Positions 54,207-64,000 of a stretch of DNA of 64,000 bases are shown in pieces. A model generated the notes under the pieces. That model was given only the letters and a program-made list of their open reading frames with translations. It made no database searches and was not told where the DNA came from. The translations under genes and the position numbers were made by a program. Source of the stretch: Apostichopus japonicus (taxonomy: Eukaryota; Echinodermata; Holothuroidea; Aspidochirotida; Stichopodidae). Each line of letters starts with the position of its first letter. Positions within the stretch are counted from its first letter, which is position 1. The stretch lies in the NCBI RefSeq assembly GCF_037975245.1, contig NC_092571.1:19492917-19556916 (forward strand), written 5' to 3'.

Positions 54207-54214
54207 GGTGTGGC

Positions 54215-55240
54215 AACCTAACGTTCACAGTCTTGACTCAAAGACAGATCATGCTATTCCAAAAATTGACTTGCGGTTTCAAAATCCTGTGATTGGAAAA
54301 AAGTGGAAATGACTTTTTAAGCTTCTCTAACACAGACTTGCGTTTTCTGATAAGTTTAAACGGACTAACTTCTTACAGGGCCAGCAGAATTCATATCACT
54401 TGGGTTTTGGCACAATTAGGAGGTTTTGCGGTATCACAAGGTTTCTGAAGGAGTGGACAGGGGAGGGGAATTGTGGGAGCAAACTCCATCCCCTGCTCCA
54501 CTCATTTCCGTTTGGTGTGACCATTACTGCATCTCGATTGGACATTTGGTTTACAAGTTTGGAAGCGTGAGCTGAGATTATATTTGTTAGTGAATCTTTC
54601 CATACATTAACAAAGCTGAATAAGGAAAAAAAACACTATGTATAAATATGCAGGTAAATACAACATTAGCTACAGGTATCTATATATTTCAAAATAAAAC
54701 TGTTAGCAAACTGCTTATCCACTAGAGAGACTGCATAAGAGAAGTTGGCCTGACTTTTCGATCCTAGCAGGACGTACCATCTTCAAAGGCTAAATGACAA
54801 AAACACGCACAGATACAGACAGGTTAATGAGCATGGTGAAAACAAAGAGATAGATGTAAGGGGATTAGTAGACAAGGGATGGAGAGAAGAAAGAAAGAAA
54901 CCAACAGGGGAAGAGGAGAGCTACCTCTCATAGAAATCGCATAGACGTTCAGACACTTACAATGAGTTTATTGGATAGGCCTAATTCTGGTGGGGGGTAT
55001 TTTAGGGAAGTATTTTATGGTCTTTCATAGTTTTTGCTACTGTTATAGTGATGAAAAACATGTGGTATGTTTATCTCATCTTTAAACCAAACTCTGGTTG
55101 TAATGACGAGAGAGCAAACAAGTTCACTGTTGCCCATTGACACAGGAATTGGTTTCAAATTTATGGGGTTTATTTTGTCACTTACGGTGATCAGTGCATT
55201 CCAGGTACTAAGTTTTACTGTGACTGCTTAGGCCTACTGC
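54215..55240. other. No gene seen; ordinary non-coding sequence
   Basis: I see no supported gene. It contains a purine-rich stretch at about 54,880-54,925. The 16-mer catacattaacaaagc at 54,601 also occurs at 54,160 inside the end of the hAT-like element, possibly a small duplication. Confidence 0.5.
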
Positions 55241-55285
55241 AGGGACGTAGCCAGGGGGGAGCAGGGGGAGCGACCGCTCCCCCCC
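55241..55285. mobile_element. Isolated hAT-like terminus with GC-rich hairpin
   Basis: The ctgcagggacgtagccagg stretch at about 55,237-55,255 matches the CAGGGGCGTAGCCAG type of hAT end and is followed by gggggagcg-ac-cgctccccc, a perfect 9-bp stem. I could not find the opposite end in the window, so it is probably a truncated or solitary end. Confidence 0.45.
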
Positions 55286-56366
55286 TTTCAGTGTCGAAAA
55301 AAATGTTTAAAAACTGTTGTTCTTTTAGCATGGTATTTTGTCAGTGCTCATTTGATCTTGAATACTCGTCAGCTCCGTTAACTCAATTATAATCGTAGTA
55401 ACATTCACGCCTACTGATTCAACTACTTACTTATTTTGGCAGATGCAATTAGCTAAATTTAGCCTATAGCCTATTACAAGCCTACAGTTGGCCACTGCGT
55501 AATAAAATACATATTGCCTACCTAACCGCACTCTATGGAATGTCACGAACCGTATGCACAACAACGTCGACAACGTTCGTTCTCATCCTTTCTATGATTC
55601 GTCCTAAGTTGTTGCACGAACAGCATGTTATGAAGCTAAGCTAGCAATCGTACGTGATACGCACTTCCTATAAATAATTATTACACTGCTAATACACTGC
55701 GATAACGATATTTGTTTTTAGGCCACTGCATATCTGGCTATATTCCAAAATATGAAAGTTTATTTTGTCCATCAGTTAAGTTGGTCAAATGTATTAAAGT
55801 CCAGACATTGGACAATAAACAAGAATCATCCTACTTGAAAAATTGTAAAAGAGCACTATGTTTGTCTTTCTGATATATTATGTAAAAGAACATGTAAAAG
55901 AATTCAAGCAGGAAACAAAATCTGCTGATAATATGATATCATATGATCACGGGCGTAGCCAGTATGTAGCACTGTGGGCCCGGGCCTACACTTTTTTTGG
56001 CCAAGTTATCTTTTTTAAAAAACACCCATATTTCAAATCCATAAGCTTGCTGGACGAGTTTAAGAGTCTAGACAGGAATAACTATTGAAATGAACGTAGC
56101 AAGAATATGGCTTAATTAGGTGACCTAGTCTCCTAATTTAGGCTGTCATTTCTATCGCGTGCCGTTTCATTCAACACTCTACCCGCCGAAAAAGACTATA
56201 GGATCCGATCTTGTCAGTGTTGTAACATCTAGTTAAGAACCTGTTTACGCAGATAATATTTCAGTTGAGAAATGGCCTAGTGGGAGTGTCAGTGGTCTTC
56301 CACCTACCAATAGGATTGTATTATACTAGGGTGTTGGTTTATGTTAGTGTTAATTTGTTATGTATG
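55286..56366. other. No gene seen; one further transposon-end fragment
   Basis: The interval is non-coding. At about 55,949 the string cacgggcgtagccag begins another hAT-type terminus in the same orientation as the one at 55,241; it is followed by gggcccgggcc. A partner end was not found. The short open frames here have no recognisable composition or domain. Confidence 0.45.
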
Positions 56367-56453
56367 TTGGAGATTAGGGTTGGGCGATATTTGCTTTTTA
56401 ATGTGACAATAAATAGTTCAAAAATCATCGCAATATTTCGATAATTTTTTCTT

Positions 56454-56491
56454 GTTGTTTTTAGTGTGTTCGCGAACACACTAAAAACAAC
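56454..56491. repeat. Perfect 38-bp palindrome with zero spacer
   Basis: The 19-bp arm starting gttgtttttagtg and ending ttcg at 56,472 is followed immediately by its exact reverse complement at 56,473-56,491. The centre is ttcgcgaa. A second inverted repeat (gtgtgtttg, 5-nt spacer, caaacacac) follows at about 56,506. The whole lies inside the 2.0-kb hAT-like element. Confidence 0.92.
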
Positions 56492-57105
56492 TGCCGATTT
56501 CCATCAGTGTGTTTGCGCATCAAACACACCGAGCATAATGGCGTGGGGTCCAGGGGCCCACTTAGAGCCCCGGTGAGGTCAAGGGTGAATCTCTTGTGGG
56601 GGTCCAGGGGGCGAAGGCCCCCGGAAAAGTTAAGTATTTTCGCGTGTCTGGCGATAAAAAATTCGCAATTGAGAATTCAAAATACTGACTAACTTTTTTT
56701 AATATAAATTGTCACAAAACTGATGAAAGTTTTAAAATGACAAGTTAGAGTAGCTATATTTTGTGATTAAATAAAAAGAGATTTAATCTATCTTACAATC
56801 TTTATAAAGTTTAACTTACAAAACTCTCGATATTATGAAACAAACTACGTTAGACGGCCTAGCAATCAGTTTACAACTGCAGTGTTTACCCTACTTAAAT
56901 ATCACAGTAGGCTACATGTGCTTCAAATTTTCCCAGGTACCTTGCTCAACAACCCCCCTGTCTAACACCTGTTTGTTAACATTTTTGGCACGGTTCCAAA
57001 AAAACTTTTCATGGAGAAAACTATATTGGCTCCACTCTAGAATTAATTAGGTCAGTCAGTAAATGATCGGTAAAGTTATGCGAAATATTATCTAAGACGT
57101 TCAAG

Positions 57106-57463
57106 CAGGGTTATAGCTAGGAGATTGTGAGTGCTGGTTAAATAAATTTGCGAAGCGTAGCGAGCGAAGCTCTCGCATCTCACGGCCGGGGGTCCAGGGG
57201 CCCGCTTAAGGGCCCCTGGTGGGGTCCAGGGGCAACGCCCCGGTGGGGGTCGAGGGTATTTTGGTAAATAACAGAAAAAGGTGACGTTATTATCATGTTT
57301 TACGGCAAGGGAAAGATAAATTTGTTACTTTTGTTGTATTTCACAAGCATTTTACTATTTTTTTGTGCCGGCCAGTGGACTGTTTATTCACTTCCAATGC
57401 TGGCCGGCAGGCGTGAGTGGTGGTTACCACCGGTCGCCGCCGGCCGACGTGGCTATAACCCTG
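57106..57463. mobile_element. Nested 358-bp hAT-like MITE
   Basis: Perfect 12-bp terminal inverted repeats cagggttatagc and gctataaccctg are flanked by identical 8-bp duplications cgttcaag at 57,098-57,105 and 57,464-57,471. Inside are ccaggggccc/gggcccctgg arms (57,194-57,203 and 57,210-57,219) and tgccggccag/ctggccggca arms (57,366-57,375 and 57,400-57,409), so the transcript could fold strongly. It is inserted in the 56,375-58,381 element and is therefore younger. Confidence 0.88.
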
Positions 57464-58389
57464 CGTTCAAGGAAAGTATAAGTAAATATTCCCGTAACAT
57501 TAAGGTAAGTAAAACACACCTCAAGCCAACCGACTCCTCTGCATGAACAAAACAATCTTTTCCCCATGATACACGAGGCAGAGTCTAGCTATATACCATA
57601 CAGACATAGCACGATATCAAGGCCCCAATAGCTACAGTACAGTATGGCCATCTTTATGAAAGTAAACCTTCTAATCCCATGTTTTAGGCCACTAGGCATG
57701 ATTAACTTAATGCTAAAAATTGTTTGTTTCCATGTCCTTGTGGAAAACGTCGACTTCGCAAAATACAATTTGTTGTGTTTTTGTTGTTACGTGAGATCCG
57801 CAACCTACGAAGTGGTTAGGCTATTTACTATACACTTAACTATGGTAGGATATTAATTTTTCCTTTTTTTGGAAATTCTAGAAAATACTTTCTTTTCCCC
57901 CCGCTTAAAACCAGATGTGGTCTTCTGGTTTATTCATAAATGGGTGAACTAGGAGCCTTGTTTACATGACATTTGTTGCATTTAGCACGATATGCAAGTT
58001 TCACGTGAATTTTTGGAAAGTATTTTGCTCGATCTTTCGTAAAATTAGAAAGGTGTACCAACTTACCTTTTGTACACAATTGGTTATTTCTCTACTGATT
58101 TTCAGAAGTATGTTCTCTATACAGTCAATGTTGTAAAGGACTGGTTTTTAAGAAGAACTTTGAAAAGTCAGTTAATGAAGTTGATAAACTTTATTTCTTT
58201 TCAACTTTCTTAACCATGGAATGCTAGAATAACATTTACACATAAAACGGAAATTTTTTTAAAATTTATTTCGAAATTTCTTTCACAAGAAATTATTGTC
58301 ATTTGTTCAATCCTCAAAAAATATCGTCTTGAAAAAAAATTATGGCGATAATAATAATTTTCGATATATCGCCCAACCCTATTGGAGAT

Positions 58390-59636
58390 GATGTTACAAG
58401 AGGATAATACAAACCAGAGCTCCTCCAGCATCCAAGCTGTCTAGTTTCTAATGTTGTTTAAAATCTCCTTGAATGAAGATACATCGTTACCACTGTTTGC
58501 CCTCGCAAGCATGTTTCTGTAGAGCTGATGTAACTCTCATATACGCCACTTTAAGCTGCTCATCGGAGCATAAATAACTAATATAAAAGATGTTTCAGCT
58601 CATTCTTTGCATCATAACTATACATATCTTACTAGTTTTGTATTAAAAACCAAAAAGAAAACTTTTAATTGTGACCAAATTTGACCTTGAATTGCCCAAA
58701 ATAGCCCAAAATATTGGTAAAATGTGATGTTTGAGGGCGCTGTTCACAGGCATCGTTGGGCATATGACCCTGAAAATGCAGTTTATTTGTAGTCCTTATG
58801 CTAGTGGACCACCCTCTCAATTGTTAAGCACCTGTATGCTAATGCTATGAAGTTGTTGTCATTTGAATTACTCAAATCGGCTTGTGCAAGCATTTTCATA
58901 CATATGAACGAAGTGATTTTCGCAATTTTCGAGTCGTAAATTTGAGTAGATAGCACAAAATACACAACTTTTTGACTTGAGTTTTTAAAAAAAGGGTCAA
59001 TATGCTCCTGAAAAATGCTATTTAAAAAAAAATTAAAAAATACCCACAGGCCCAAAATGGACCCCCAATTTGGGCCAGAAGTGAGATTTCTTAAGTTTGA
59101 GGGCGCTGTTCGTAAAACGTACGACCCGCTTGACTTTTTTTTTGCACTTTTCCCGTACAACTACCACTGGACAAGGATCCTATGGAAATTAAAACTCAAA
59201 CATGCCTTTGCTTGTGAATATAGAGCACACTCAAAGTAGGGCCAGAAAAGGCCCCTATCTCATTTTCTGCAAATTTAATTACTTGTTACGAAAAATTGAG
59301 ACCAAAAATTTCCCTCAAAATTAGCTAAATTCGAAGACTGGCCACATGTCTTCCACAATATTTGCAATATCAGACATAAAATACTTGACATGCAAAAGAT
59401 GCCTCCAAACTTGACACAAATTTAGGGCTCTTAAAATGCAATCTGGATTTGGTTGCTAGGCGGGGCCGTATCCTAGCAACGAAAAAGTTTTGAATCTTTT
59501 TTTTGCCCAATTTCATCCTTTGAGACATATGGCAAGACACCATATCAATTTCAGGCGATTCTGAGAGGGTCGACGTGGAGGCCACTGTTGATTTGGCATG
59601 GATTGACCCTTATATAAATTCCAGGCCACCCTCTTT
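58390..59636. other. No gene seen; degenerate repeats
   Basis: The motif tttgagggcgctgttc occurs at about 58,730 and again at about 59,096, each preceded by cccaaaat-containing sequence, which suggests two diverged copies of one dispersed repeat. An inverted repeat gttgctagg (59,452-59,460) and cctagcaac (59,472-59,480) has an 11-nt spacer. Short open frames on both strands here show no domain. Confidence 0.5.
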
Positions 59637-59639
59637 ACT

Positions 59640-60272
59640 TAATTAATTAATTTACTTATTACTTAACTTTAACTTATGTTAATCCCACCCACCCCACCAC
59701 ATAAAAAGAAGCAGGGAGAAAAAATAAAAAAGAAAGGAACAGCACTTATCTAACAAATGATTTTTTAAAGCCAATTTAAAGGAAGTCAAAGAGGGTTGGG
59801 TACGTAAGTTGACATCTAGAGAATTCCAGAACGTGGGGCCACTGATGCGGATTGTCTTTTGATAAGAAGAAGAACGACATAATCTATGAAAATAATTGTC
59901 CCTATTTCATGTATCATAATGGTGAACATTGCCTGCCTTGATGAAAAAAGAGCTAAAATTAGGTGGAAGTAAATTGTGATTAAATTTGTACATACTGTAA
60001 AGATGCCTAATTGGTAGTGGTATAAGTCGAAAATGCTAAGTATATATCCGGTTGTCTTTGAAAAAAGGTGCAGTGTGATCACGGTACAGAACATTGTTGA
60101 TACATCGTACGGCACGCTTCGGGAGGATGAATAGGCGATTAACAATAGATGGGTGCGAGTTAGCCCAGACAATTGCACAATAGTTTAAGTGTGGTAAAAC
60201 AAGGGTGTTATATATACTGTATAATATTTGTACAACACAATTTTCATAACCTACCACACACATCAAATTACA
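59640..60272 (-). pseudogene. Decayed LINE 3' end (reverse transcriptase C-terminal part)
   Basis: The minus strand encodes the thumb and C-terminal part of a non-LTR retrotransposon polymerase in broken frames. The pieces are LYSIYNTLVLPHLNYCAIVW and FILPKRAVRCINN at about 60,220-60,080, LSIFDLYHYQLGIFTV after a frameshift near 60,040, FNHNLLPPNFSSFF after another near 59,990, VHHYDT followed by TGA where an Arg CGA is expected, and then IRISGPTFWNSL and LRTQPSLTSFKLALKN down to about 59,770. This series is typical of CR1/Jockey-like LINEs. An AT-rich tail with taattaattaa lies near 59,640. It has at least two frameshifts and one stop, so it is inactive. Its upstream side ends at the insertion point of the 60,281-62,223 element. 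Confidence 0.8.
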
Positions 60273-60371
60273 GCACACACCAGTGGCAGAGATTTCTTGT
60301 CAGAAGTGGGGGGGGGGGGGGGTTGCGGGCCATTGATGAAATAAAAAGTCATAACTGCTGGCTCACTATCT

Positions 60372-61270
60372 AAGTGGAGCGCCACCATAAGTTGGCGTGA
60401 AGTGCACAAGAATTTTTTGGCAAATATTGCCTCCCAGATTGCAGTAAATGGCACTGCCCAGGCCTTGAAAAGCTGCATTTAACCAGTGGCGTATGCAGGA
60501 TTTTCTAACCCGGGGGGGGCGCGTATTAATATCTAAGCGGAGCGCCACCATTGGTTGGCACGCAGCGTACAAGCAAATTTCTGGTTTTGGTACCCCCAGA
60601 TCACCGGAAATGGCACTTCTCGGGCTTGAAACTGACCAACCATATGTACACTTTTGCCTGAGAACCAAGTTTTTTCCAAATACTTTTTTTCTCATCTATA
60701 ACCTTTTTGAAGATTGTCACCAGTCACACATCATGTTTGACTTCATCACATATCCTGTGGATCATTGCTTTTGTAGGTGATTCTTCATCGCGGCCCACAA
60801 TATCCGTCAGCCCTACTGTTCAGAATTTGAAAATTCACAATTCTTGTGAATAAATTCACTTCAAAACATACCCATAATGTTGCACAAAATATCATCTATG
60901 GACAACCGATATAGAAAAACCTCCTTCAAACCCTAACAGACGGGTCAAAATTGCACGAGTATGATGAAGTATGATGAAGAATGTTGGTTAGGGAATTTTC
61001 GAAAATTCAGACAGCTACTAAAAAATTTTGTTGAAGGAAATAAAAATATACCAGATATTTCCGAAACCGAACACTACACACATCGACAGTTTTGAGCATG
61101 GGCGCAGATCAGTCTTGGATAATGGTGGGTACGCGTGTCTGTTCTATGACACTATCTAAGCGGAGCGCGACCATGGGTTTGCGCGTAGCGTGGGATTTTT
61201 TTTGGGCAAATATGCCTCCCAGATCGCCGGAAATAACACTTCCCAGACCTAATGATGCTCCTAAACCTCC
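60372..61270. repeat. Three diverged copies of a 100-bp module
   Basis: The modules begin tatctaagtggagcgccacc (about 60,368), tatctaagcggagcgccacc (about 60,531) and tatctaagcggagcgcgacc (about 61,152). Each continues with a ttggc/gcg...gtagcg-type segment, a cccagat-cgccggaaat-like segment and a cacttccc-like segment. They sit at the same relative place inside three hAT-type ends, so they are probably three insertions of related elements. Confidence 0.65.
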
Positions 61271-61654
61271 TTAAGTTTTAGATCTCATGGCTTAGAAATT
61301 TAGTTTGGAGAAATACATGGGCATCTGCAGAAAGAAAATCAGGGACAAATAATCCAAGTAGACTTATGTATATACGATGGGTCTGGGGTCCTTTCCCAGA
61401 AAACAAATATAGACTGCCTCAAATGCGATTTCCGTCCTATATTTAACAACTGTGGATAAAATACAATAAAATGAGAACTGCTGCATGTCATTTGCACAAT
61501 GCTGGATCAAACTGCACCAAAGTTCAATACAGGGGAACTTGAAATGCAGCTATTGGTCAAGACAAATTGGTGGGGCCACGGTATATCATGTCCCCACTAC
61601 TGAAAAAGTTGGTAGGGACGCGTCCCGCTGTCCTCACCAGGATCTGCGCCCATG
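61097..61654. mobile_element. Nested 558-bp hAT-like element
   Basis: Perfect 14-bp terminal inverted repeats catgggcgcagatc (61,097-61,110) and gatctgcgcccatg (61,641-61,654) are present. The flanks gttttgag (61,089-61,096) and gtttggag (61,655-61,662) match at 7 of 8 positions, an 8-bp target duplication with one later change. It lies inside the composite 60,281-62,223 element. No coding capacity is seen. Confidence 0.75.
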
Positions 61655-62231
61655 GTTTGGAGGCTGTTTATCGTGGAACGCCATTTCATGCTCACTGATA
61701 TGATGTGATATCTGCTGTTTGCTTTACAAATTCGAATAATTTTGTCACTGTTCCTCTTCCCGTTTTCTTGCCGTATTTTCTACTCCATCCTTTTCTCTCT
61801 TTCTTCTTTTTCTTTTCCTTCCTTCACCTCGTTGAAGTTGGCAAGTGTATACAGTTCCAAAGCTATTCAACAGCAACAAAACGTTATTTTGTATGTCTGT
61901 TGTGGGGTGAAGTTACAGTAGCGCTATGAGTTACAAGTTCCAATGCGCAAGGTAGGGGAAAGGGGCTAGAAATAATGTGTGGGTCAATTCTAACTCGGTT
62001 TTCGGTCGTTAATTGTTGATGTAGCCTACCAGGTAAAAGATTGAAATGACTTTAACAGTTTCAAATTTAATAATTTGATTTATTATGCCATTTGGAGCAC
62101 ATAACATAGGCTATAACAGAACATTACTGGCAAAAACTAGGGGGGTTGATTGTGTGGGCCAACCCCCCTCTTCAAAAAGTGGGGGGTTAAAACCCCCCAA
62201 CCCCCCCTGTTTCTCCGCCACTGGCACACAC

Positions 62232-64000
62232 AGTACTATTAACATTCAAGGAATCTTTGGGAGTAATTTAATATCATCCTGTGATATCTTCATGTTTTTC
62301 TTTTCTTCTTTTTTTTCTGCTCTGCAGGACTGAAGAAAGGAGGGGAGCCCGGAATGCCAGAGCCAAACCTGCTTAGTTTACTTTGGGCTTAAATGAGAGC
62401 AATCGAAGCGATGGATGATTCACAGGTGGTCGCATCTTACATAGGCCTGTGATGCGATGAGCAAAGAAGCTGGTACCATGGTAACATCTTAACCAATCCC
62501 TCCTGTATCATTTCTGCAGTGGAAAAATCATAGACTTCATTCAAGTGGCACGCCCTATGTGAATAATGTCAAGAACCTTCAGAAGATTATCATTTTCATT
62601 TAGCTCTACAGCCCTGTTAGCGTGTGATGATGATGACGACGATGTCCGATCACAGAAGGCAATGATTGGGTTCTTAGGTTGAATTTCTTTACAGTTTTTG
62701 AAAACAATAAATACTCTGCAATTTGGGTTCCAAATTGTTTTGGGATGGGATGGCAGGGAGGGTATAAAAATAGCTGCATTTTAATCAGCGTGATTTATGT
62801 GTAAATTATCTCTATTTGTGCAAATTGTTTTTAAGGGGTAAAGAGTAATCCGTATAGCTACAGTGTGCATGACATGTATCGATCTACGGTATCCTACTGT
62901 ATTAAGATGGTAGAGTGCTATCCTGTGTTTTAGAGAAACGGTATGCCTCGGTAATGTGCTCTATATTTTTCTTTGCTGCGAAGTTTTGAGCATGTGTCAT
63001 TATTTGGAGGTTCTGAACGATCCCTTAATAGGGGATGTACCGTAACACTGCCTGTCATTACATATCACAAGAAGAGCAGCTATCATTGGTTAAGTCACAT
63101 TCCTTGTTTAAAAGCCAAAGTATTAAGTTGATTGAAAATGCACCTACAATCAAAAATATTCCGCATTATTAAATTAACATGATAGTGAGAGTATGTTAAT
63201 TGTTAGGAGTAACATGAAGTTACTTTTTTAGGAATCGTTAAGGGTTTAAAAAATGTAATTTAAAAACAAAGCTCAAAATTGTATAACAGGAACAGTGCTA
63301 TTCCATATACCAGGGTTAATTAATTTTCGGCTAGGACCAGATAGAAACTGGTTGGAGAAGACGACAAGAAAGAGTGAAATTTTAACTATACCTACAGTAC
63401 AGTAGATTGTTCAATATGCAGGTTCAATGTGCAGGTTCAATGCGCAGGTTCAATGCGCAGGGTATCCAGCCGATTGCATGCTAGTGCTTATGGCCTTGAA
63501 AGGTCTGCACATGTAGGGAAAGTTTTCTGCTTGATTTTCCTTTGGAGGGCCAGTTTGAAATATTTTGTGGGCCAGATTTGGCCCACAGGCTACATGAATA
63601 ATGCGTACCCTGCTATATGCAGTAAACAAGGTTCATAAAGATTGATCTGTCTATTCATTTGTTCATAACATTTGGCCTTATTTGGATTACAGCTGAGAGA
63701 AATTCTGATAAGAACAGCTGGAAAATTCCATCCTTTAGATAAATATATCGCTGTATGCATTTAGGCATTGGTTGATCTTGGTATGCAATAAGTCATATAA
63801 ATAAACAATAAATTGCATGAATCTAATGTTCGTTTGAATCTTGAGGAGCCTCAGATGTTGAGAAGGGTCAAAATTTTAACAATTAATAACAACCTGAATA
63901 GATAGCAGTCTTTCTAATGTCTACAATGATCATATCAAAATAAATTCTGTGCCAAAAGTCGTCCTTACGACTTGAGGAAGGTTGTTGATGACACAGACAA
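62232..64000. other. No gene seen; AT-rich non-coding sequence
   Basis: Apart from the short minisatellite and a hairpin at 63,567-63,586 (gtgggcca-gatt-tggcccac), I recognise nothing. The segment at about 63,541-63,600 resembles the gggccagatttggcccac type of sequence found near the ends of hAT elements, but a complete element is not visible. Open frames are short and without domain signatures. Confidence 0.5.
63412..63463. repeat. 13-bp minisatellite, four copies
   Basis: The units are caatatgcaggtt, caatgtgcaggtt, caatgcgcaggtt and caatgcgcagggt in direct tandem, differing by one or two bases. Confidence 0.9.

Larger units (their letters stand above)
56375..58381. mobile_element. 2.0-kb hAT-like DNA transposon, intact ends
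   Basis: It has perfect 16-bp terminal inverted repeats, tagggttgggcgatat (56,375-56,390) and its exact complement ending at 58,381. Identical 8-bp duplications ttggagat flank it at 56,367-56,374 and 58,382-58,389. The TAGGG-TGGGCGATAT end type and 8-bp duplication fit hAT elements. No transposase frame survives, so it is non-autonomous. It carries a 38-bp palindrome, a GC-rich hairpin-bearing segment and a second complete transposon at 57,106-57,463. Confidence 0.9.
60281..62223. mobile_element. Composite hAT-like element
   Basis: The left end cagtggcagaga and the reverse complement of the right end, cagtggcggaga, match at 11 of 12 positions. Identical 8-bp repeats gcacacac flank it at 60,273-60,280 and 62,224-62,231. 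The duplication is CA-rich, so chance is possible, but the matching ends support it. Poly-G/poly-C tracts occur just inside both ends. It contains a second left-type terminus (cagtggcgtatgcagg at 60,486), three related internal modules and a complete smaller element at 61,097-61,654. No transposase frame is present. Confidence 0.68.

Noticed and set aside
55231-55410. Direct repeat gcctactg as a target duplication for the cagggacgtagccagg end
   Set aside because: The second copy (about 55,400) is not preceded by a matching inverted end, so the 8-bp match is probably chance.
57295-57546. Plus-strand open frame with a hydrophobic N-terminus (possible secreted peptide)
   Set aside because: It starts inside the nested MITE and runs through its right terminal repeat and target duplication into the older element; the hydrophobic stretch comes from a T-rich tract.
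58801-59239. Overlapping open frames on both strands (119 and 74 codons)
   Set aside because: They lie in AT-rich degenerate repeat sequence with no domain, and each strand mirrors the other.
60366-60780. Open frames of 95-109 codons on both strands near 60.5 kb
   Set aside because: They are translations of the hAT-type modules and G-rich tracts, without a recognisable protein signature.
62276-62340. Plus-strand acceptor-like tttctgctctgcag|gactgaag
   Set aside because: It looks like a good 3' splice site, but no open coding segment with a donor follows it, so an exon is not supported.
1-64000. tRNA, rRNA or other structured RNA genes
   Set aside because: I saw no cloverleaf with A/B boxes or rRNA-like conserved segments; a covariance-model scan would be needed to exclude them.

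Overview
This window is animal nuclear DNA, most likely from an invertebrate deuterostome; an echinoderm is my guess, at low confidence. The signs are GT-AG splice sites, an EGF-like exon with phase-1 introns on both sides, many nested hAT-type transposons with 8-bp target duplications, and a decayed LINE tail. No bacterial or viral gene organisation is visible.

Positions 1 to about 51,288 are one continuous tandem array of a 366-bp unit, about 140 copies. It looks like satellite DNA on the plus strand. Read on the minus strand, one frame stays open from 51,292 to the left edge without a stop, about 17,000 codons. Every length change I found between units is a multiple of three. I read it as a single giant coding exon, open-ended on the left, encoding a cysteine-free Ser/Thr-rich (about 46%) acidic mucin-like domain of 122-residue repeats. 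The array has nested higher-order repeats, local variant families and a divergent edge next to the 5' splice site, which fits growth by unequal crossing-over and gene conversion.

Upstream in gene direction (higher coordinates), a 114-bp exon at 52,967-53,080 encodes one complete six-cysteine EGF-like module with consensus acceptor and donor sites. Its exit phase matches an acceptor at 51,259/51,258 in the first repeat unit, so the two are proposed as consecutive exons of one minus-strand gene for a giant secreted or membrane mucin-like glycoprotein. Its start, signal peptide and C-terminus lie outside the window or are not recognisable.

From 53,081 to 64,000 the sequence is intron or intergenic DNA filled with mobile elements. 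These are a hAT-like element at 53,136-54,206 with a second one inside it made of GTAATCGATTAC-like repeats, and a 2-kb element at 56,375-58,381 (16-bp perfect terminal inverted repeats, or TIRs, and a perfect 8-bp target site duplication, or TSD) carrying a nested 358-bp element. Further right are a decayed LINE 3' end at about 59,640-60,278 (minus strand) and a composite element at 60,281-62,223 with another element inside it. No other host gene is supported there.
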